From: Rubrobacter_A sp965214435
GTDB taxonomy: Bacteria; Actinomycetota; Rubrobacteria; Rubrobacterales; Rubrobacteraceae
Length of the DNA: 64,000 nucleotides
Direction of reading: 5' to 3'
Assembly: GCA_965214435.1 (NCBI GenBank)
Contig: OZ243960.1
Span: 2,480,001-2,544,000 of the forward strand
In this document: in pieces, positions 60,121-64,000 of the stretch
How positions within the stretch are numbered: the first letter of the stretch is position 1
Layout: each line of letters opens with the position of its first letter
Program-made: the position numbers and the translations under genes
Notes under the pieces: generated by a model
Database searches by the model: none
What the model was told of the DNA's origin: nothing
The model's input: the letters and a program-made list of their open reading frames with translations, nothing else

Positions 60121-61356
60121 ATGCCGGATCGAACGATCCCGGGCACGATGGAAGGTAGCGCGGTGTCGGGGAGTATGGGGACCTCACACCTGTTCACTTC
60201 GGAATCGGTGACCGAGGGACATCCGGACAAGATCGCCGACCAGATATCCGACACTATTCTGGATGCTGCTCTGGTTGAGGACCCGGATAGCCGGGTGGCC
60301 TGTGAGACACTCGTTACGACCGGTCTCGTGATAGTGGCCGGTGAGATCACGACGACGACCTACGTCGATATTCCGACCGTGGTCCGGCGCAAGATCTCCG
60401 AGATCGGGTACACCCGGGCGAAGTTCGGCTTTGACAACGAGACGTGCGGCGTGATGGTTACCATAGATCCGCAGTCGGCGGATATAGCCCAGGGCGTTGA
60501 CCGGGCTTTAGAGGCCCGCGACGATGAGGAACTGGACGAGATCGGGGCCGGAGACCAGGGCATGATGTTCGGCTATGCCTGCTCGGAGACCGAGGAGTTG
60601 ATGCCGCTGCCAATTACCCTGGCTCACTCGCTTACCCGGCGGCTCTCCGAGGTCCGCAAGAACGGGGACCTGCCCTACCTGCGGCCCGACGGCAAGAGCC
60701 AGGTAACGGTCCGCTACGAGGGTGCCCGTCCGGTAGGTGTAGAGAATGTTCTGATCTCCGCCCAGCATCAGGAAGGTTACGAAGACCAGATAAAAAGCGA
60801 CCTCGTGGAAGCCGTGATCGAGCCGGTCGTGCCGGAGGAGATGTTCGACAAGGGAAAAACGGAGATCCTCGTAAACCCGACCGGCCGCTTTGTGGTCGGT
60901 GGTCCGCAGGGTGACACTGGGCTTACCGGACGCAAGATTATCGTCGATACCTACGGTGGCTCGACGCCCCATGGCGGGGGAGCGTTTTCGGGCAAGGACC
61001 CGACAAAGGTCGACCGCTCGGGCTCCTACGCCGCCCGCTGGGTCGCGAAGAACGTCGTCGCCGCCGGGCTCGCCGAGCGGTGCATGATCCAGGTGGCCTA
61101 CGCGATAGGGGTCGCCCGACCGGTTAGCGTGATGGTCGAAACTTTTGGGACGGCTACCATAGACCCCGTCCACATCAGCGACTTGGTCCAGGAGCATTTC
61201 GACCTGCGGCCGGGAGCCCTGATACGGGACCTCAAGTTGCAGCGGCCGGTTTACGCTGCTACCGCCGCCTACGGCCACTTCGGCCGCCGGGAGCCGGGAT
61301 TTACCTGGGAAGAGACGACCCGGGCCGACGACCTGCGGCGGGCCGCTGGCGCCTAG
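60121..61356 (+). CDS. metK: S-adenosylmethionine synthetase
   Basis: A 411-residue enzyme making S-adenosylmethionine from methionine and ATP. Motifs are SESVTEGHPDKIADQISDTILD near 28-46, GAGDQGMMFGYA near 142, GGPQGDTGLTGRKII near 260 and the P-loop-like GGGAFSGKDPTKVDRS near 285. The N-terminus has about 18 extra residues before the family start; ATG 60121 is preferred with AGGGAGG upstream, though a later ATG at GTSHLF is possible. Confidence 0.95.
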   Translation: MPDRTIPGTMEGSAVSGSMGTSHLFTSESVTEGHPDKIADQISDTILDAALVEDPDSRVACETLVTTGLVIVAGEITTTTYVDIPTVVRRKISEIGYTRAKFGFDNETCGVMVTIDPQSADIAQGVDRALEARDDEELDEIGAGDQGMMFGYACSETEELMPLPITLAHSLTRRLSEVRKNGDLPYLRPDGKSQVTVRYEGARPVGVENVLISAQHQEGYEDQIKSDLVEAVIEPVVPEEMFDKGKTEILVNPTGRFVVGGPQGDTGLTGRKIIVDTYGGSTPHGGGAFSGKDPTKVDRSGSYAARWVAKNVVAAGLAERCMIQVAYAIGVARPVSVMVETFGTATIDPVHISDLVQEHFDLRPGALIRDLKLQRPVYAATAAYGHFGRREPGFTWEETTRADDLRRAAGA

Positions 61357-61448
61357 AGTTCCGTTTTACTGTCCATAAACCTTAGTTGACGATTTCTACA
61401 AGCGGGACCCGGACCACCAGCGCCTCGAAGAGAACCAGGGAGGTGCTG

Positions 61449-63698
61449 GTGAGCCTCCTGATCCCGACTCACGCCCTGCCGCCGCTAAGCTACCGGGTAC
61501 CGGAGCGTCTGACGGGTAAGGTCCGGGTCGGTACGGTGGTCGTTGCCCCGATCTCGGGTTACTCGCGGTTGGGCGTAGTCGTTGCTAGTTCCGGTAACCG
61601 AAAGACTTCTGATCGCCACCCGTCAGAGCTAAAAGACATCCGGGACGTGGTGGCGAACCTGTCCCTGGAGGAGGACCTCACCAGGTTCTGCCGCTGGACG
61701 GCGGAGGCTGCCGCGGTTCCTCTAGCGGGAATTCTGCGGAGCGCCCTGCCGCCGGGTCTGTCGGTGGATGTGTACGAGGTGCGGGACCCGGAGCCCGGAT
61801 GGCCGTGGAAGGCCGGAGACGTTGCCGGGCGTTTAGCGCTCAGCCGGCGGCTCGGACGGGAAGGCTTGAAGCTGGCCGAGGCTGCGGGCCGGCTGCGGCT
61901 TTCCCCGACCCGGCAAGCCCGCAAGACGGTCGAGTGGGTGTTCGCAACCGCTGGCGGCGAGCCGGACCTGGCCCGGGCTCCCCGGCAGAGGGAGCTTTTT
62001 GAGGCCCTCATCCAGCGCGGTTCAGCCTATACGAGCGCCGAGCTTCTTCGAGAGACCGGTGCCCGCAGGGAGACCTTGCGGGGACTCGCCCGGCGCGGAG
62101 CCGTCAGGCTTGAGGAGCGACCGGAGCCGTCTCCGGTGTCCGCCACGCGCGGGACCGACGCGAAGTGGCGGGATCGATTTTCTACAGGCTCTTTGGGCAT
62201 CGCGGCCCGGCGCGTGGTCGAGGAAAGAGGCGCGTGGGTGTGTAGGGCGCCGGCCGTTGAGTGGGCGGCGGCGGTTACGGAGCTCGCGGAGGCGGCTGCG
62301 GGGCGGTGGGAGCAGACCCTTGTCCTTGCGCCCGAGATAGAGCAGGTCGAAAAGCTGGTCTCCCTCTTGCGGGACCGGCTGCCACCCGGTCTTACGGTCG
62401 CCCCGTACCACAGTGGGCTCGGTAAAGGCCGGACGATGGTATACGACGCCGCCCGGGAAGGAGCGGTAGACGTGCTGGTCGGTACGCGGCCGGCGGTCTT
62501 TACGCCGCTCGCCCGCCTCGGGACCGTGTGCGTGGTGGACGAACCGAACGAGGCCTACCGGGCCGCGCCCGGCTACGAAGGCGTCCCGATCCACGCGCGG
62601 GACCTGGCACTGGAGCGCGGCCGGCAGCGAGGAGCCGGGGTATTGTTCCTCTCCACCGTACCTTCGGTAAATCTCTATGCACCAGCGCACGATATCCGGG
62701 AGATTGAAAGCCGCGAGCCTGAACGGTGGCCGGCCGGTCGCATCATAGACATGAGGGGCACGGGCGCGATGTTGAGCCCGGACCTGATGAAAACCTGCCG
62801 GGAGAACCTGGACGCCGGAGAGCGGACCGGGATCGTAGTAAACCGGCTCGGATACTCGAAGACGATCTCCTGTGCCCGGTGCGCGAGCGCTGTTTCGTGT
62901 CCGATTTGCGGTAGACCCCTGGTCCTCCACGATGACGCCAGCAAGTCCGGCGGCAGCACCGCCTTCTGCACCGGTTGTGATTATCGGGAGCCAGCCCCCG
63001 GAGAGTGTCCGAGCTGCGGCTCCAGACGCCTCCTCACGACCGGTGTAACGGTCGGGCGCGTACGGAAGGAACTCTCCAGGTCGCTCGGTATACGCGTCGG
63101 GCTCCGGACCGCCGATGACCGCGAAAATGACTCGGCCGGGGTGGTGGTCGGTACCCCACGCTACATCCTTGCGGATAGCTGGAAGACGGTCGCCGTACCC
63201 GACGCCGACTCCCTGCTGTTCGCCGGAGATTTGGGGGCCGAAGAGCGCGCTTTCCGGCTGCTCTACGGGTGCGCCGGGACCTGCCGCCAACTGCTGGTCC
63301 AGACCCGCTCTCCGGAACATCCCGTTCTACAAGTTGCCCTGGAGGGTGACTACCCGGCCTTTGTCCGAGCGGAGCTTGAAAGACGCTGCTCCCTGGACTA
63401 TCCGCCTTACACCCACCTGGCCGTGATCGACTTTTCCGGCCCGGAGAACCGCGTTAAGGATGCGGTAGAATCCAGCCTAAAGTCGGCTCTCGACGCGGCC
63501 GTCGAGCTAACCGGACCCGCTCCCCGCGCCCGTTCTGGAGACCGACCTGCCTGGCGGGTGCTGCTCCGCTCCCGAGACCGGGCTGCCGTAGCCCGCGGCG
63601 CGGCCGCTTTCGCCCGGGAAGCGGCTCGCGGAAAGTCTGGTGATCGCGGTTTAGGAGGGCTGGACATACAAGTTTATATGGATCCCGAGGAGGTATAG
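61449..63698 (+). CDS. priA: PriA-like primosomal protein N' without helicase motifs
   Basis: About 749 residues. The N-terminal DNA-binding part (LLIPTHALPPLSYRVPERLTGKVRVGTVVV) and the zinc-binding part (CARCASAVSCPICG, CTGCDYREPAPGECPSCGSR) are intact. The Walker A G-x4-GKT and DEEH boxes of helicase PriA are missing, VVDEPNEAYRA being the closest. Actinobacterial PriA proteins are known to lack helicase motifs. GTG 61449, with AGGGAGG five bases before it, is preferred to TTG 61386, which adds 21 polar residues and no clear ribosome binding site. Confidence 0.88.
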   Translation: MSLLIPTHALPPLSYRVPERLTGKVRVGTVVVAPISGYSRLGVVVASSGNRKTSDRHPSELKDIRDVVANLSLEEDLTRFCRWTAEAAAVPLAGILRSALPPGLSVDVYEVRDPEPGWPWKAGDVAGRLALSRRLGREGLKLAEAAGRLRLSPTRQARKTVEWVFATAGGEPDLARAPRQRELFEALIQRGSAYTSAELLRETGARRETLRGLARRGAVRLEERPEPSPVSATRGTDAKWRDRFSTGSLGIAARRVVEERGAWVCRAPAVEWAAAVTELAEAAAGRWEQTLVLAPEIEQVEKLVSLLRDRLPPGLTVAPYHSGLGKGRTMVYDAAREGAVDVLVGTRPAVFTPLARLGTVCVVDEPNEAYRAAPGYEGVPIHARDLALERGRQRGAGVLFLSTVPSVNLYAPAHDIREIESREPERWPAGRIIDMRGTGAMLSPDLMKTCRENLDAGERTGIVVNRLGYSKTISCARCASAVSCPICGRPLVLHDDASKSGGSTAFCTGCDYREPAPGECPSCGSRRLLTTGVTVGRVRKELSRSLGIRVGLRTADDRENDSAGVVVGTPRYILADSWKTVAVPDADSLLFAGDLGAEERAFRLLYGCAGTCRQLLVQTRSPEHPVLQVALEGDYPAFVRAELERRCSLDYPPYTHLAVIDFSGPENRVKDAVESSLKSALDAAVELTGPAPRARSGDRPAWRVLLRSRDRAAVARGAAAFAREAARGKSGDRGLGGLDIQVYMDPEEV

Positions 63699-63702
63699 AA
63701 GC

Positions 63703-64000
63703 GTGTCACTCGAAATACGTACGTTTGGAGACCCGGTATTGAAATCCCGGGCCGCGACCGTAGAAGAGTTTGACGAGTCGCTCGAACGCCTCGCCGAAGA
63801 GATGCTACAAACCATGCGCGAACACGACGGGGTCGGCCTGGCAGCAACCCAGGTCGGTCGTCTTAAACGTGTCCTGGTCGCCGCCCTCGAAGACGAAGAG
63901 TACGTTATCGTCAACCCGACCATAGAACAAAAAATCGGAGACCCCGTACCCGACACCGAAGGCTGTCTCTCGATACCGGAGATCCAGGTCGAAGTCGAAC
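63703..64000 (+). CDS. def: peptide deformylase, N-terminal part (cut by window edge)
   Basis: The first 99 codons of a deformylase, which removes the formyl group from new proteins. The first two of three metal-site motifs are visible: GVGLAATQVG and EGCLSIPE; the HExxH motif is beyond position 64000. It starts with GTG 63703 behind GAGGAGG, five bases after the priA stop. It is the last visible gene of the operon. Confidence 0.93.
   Translation, partial: MSLEIRTFGDPVLKSRAATVEEFDESLERLAEEMLQTMREHDGVGLAATQVGRLKRVLVAALEDEEYVIVNPTIEQKIGDPVPDTEGCLSIPEIQVEVE

Noticed and set aside
62022..63320. Long open frame (about 430 codons) on the minus strand inside priA
   Set aside because: It is antisense to a gene with clear zinc-binding and family motifs; high GC favours such frames, and its translation shows no domain or ribosome binding site.

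Overview
This window is high-GC bacterial chromosome with very dense coding, frequent GTG and TTG starts, many 4-base start/stop overlaps and clear Shine-Dalgarno sequences. The gene content suggests a deep-branching, diderm-free actinobacterium, most likely a Rubrobacter or a close relative: an actinobacterial integration host factor next to gmk and rpoZ, a PriA without helicase motifs, a type I glutamine synthetase of the short alpha class, a DR2241-type chelatase partner, a sortase and no outer-membrane genes. The genus call is inference from gene content, not from any search. I see no phage, complete insertion sequence, CRISPR array, rRNA or tRNA.

Layout. 0-3 kb: a minus-strand operon (leucyl aminopeptidase, metallo-beta-lactamase-fold hydrolase, MoaB, a small protein, a LOG-family protein running off the left edge). 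3-7 kb: an MFS transporter with two arsenosugar-type glycosyltransferases, then a phosphoesterase and an amphi-Trp protein. 7-12.5 kb: an ABC-2 exporter, glutamine synthetase and unknown membrane proteins. 12.5-13.8 kb: the remains of a two-component system with a beheaded kinase and a regulator carrying two nonsense codons. 14-22.8 kb: a three-repeat membrane protein, CorA, a flippase-like protein, a Tat-exported phosphoesterase, a lipoprotein, an HtrA-type protease and a carboxylate-amine ligase/DUF1684 pair. 22.8-28.2 kb: a peroxiredoxin, a CitG-like protein, a 2-hydroxyacid dehydrogenase, CbiX with its DR2241 partner and two BON proteins, one with a histone-H1-like tail. 28.3-34.7 kb: phosphohexomutase, a CAAX-type protease, sortase, PBP2 and Lgt (cell envelope).

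34.8-42 kb is a metal-homeostasis locus and the most rearranged part of the window. An intact fur/zur-znuA-znuC-znuB operon, with two matching Fur-family boxes, runs tail-to-tail into a second, broken metal ABC operon in which a deletion has joined the first half of znuA to the second half of an ATPase gene. An internally deleted flavin oxidoreductase, a second Fur regulator and the 3' tail of a third znuB follow. 42-48.8 kb is a mixed region: rhomboid, endonuclease IV, a ClgR-like regulator, a P-loop kinase, a CPBP protease, a two-gene cassette of unknown function, a palindrome-rich intergenic region and an orphan sensor kinase.

48.9-64 kb is one nearly gapless plus-strand run: pyrR-pyrB-pyrC-carA-carB-pyrK-pyrD-mihF-gmk-rpoZ-coaBC-metK-priA-def. 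It begins with a plausible promoter and a PyrR-binding-type hairpin directly before the pyrR ribosome binding site, and couples pyrimidine synthesis to nucleoid, transcription, cofactor, replication-restart and translation genes. Points most worth a second look are the decay of the metal locus, the PyrR hairpin, two genes that appear to start with CTG, the CoaBC protein whose decarboxylase half has lost its known catalytic motifs, the histone-tailed membrane BON protein and the three-repeat membrane protein.
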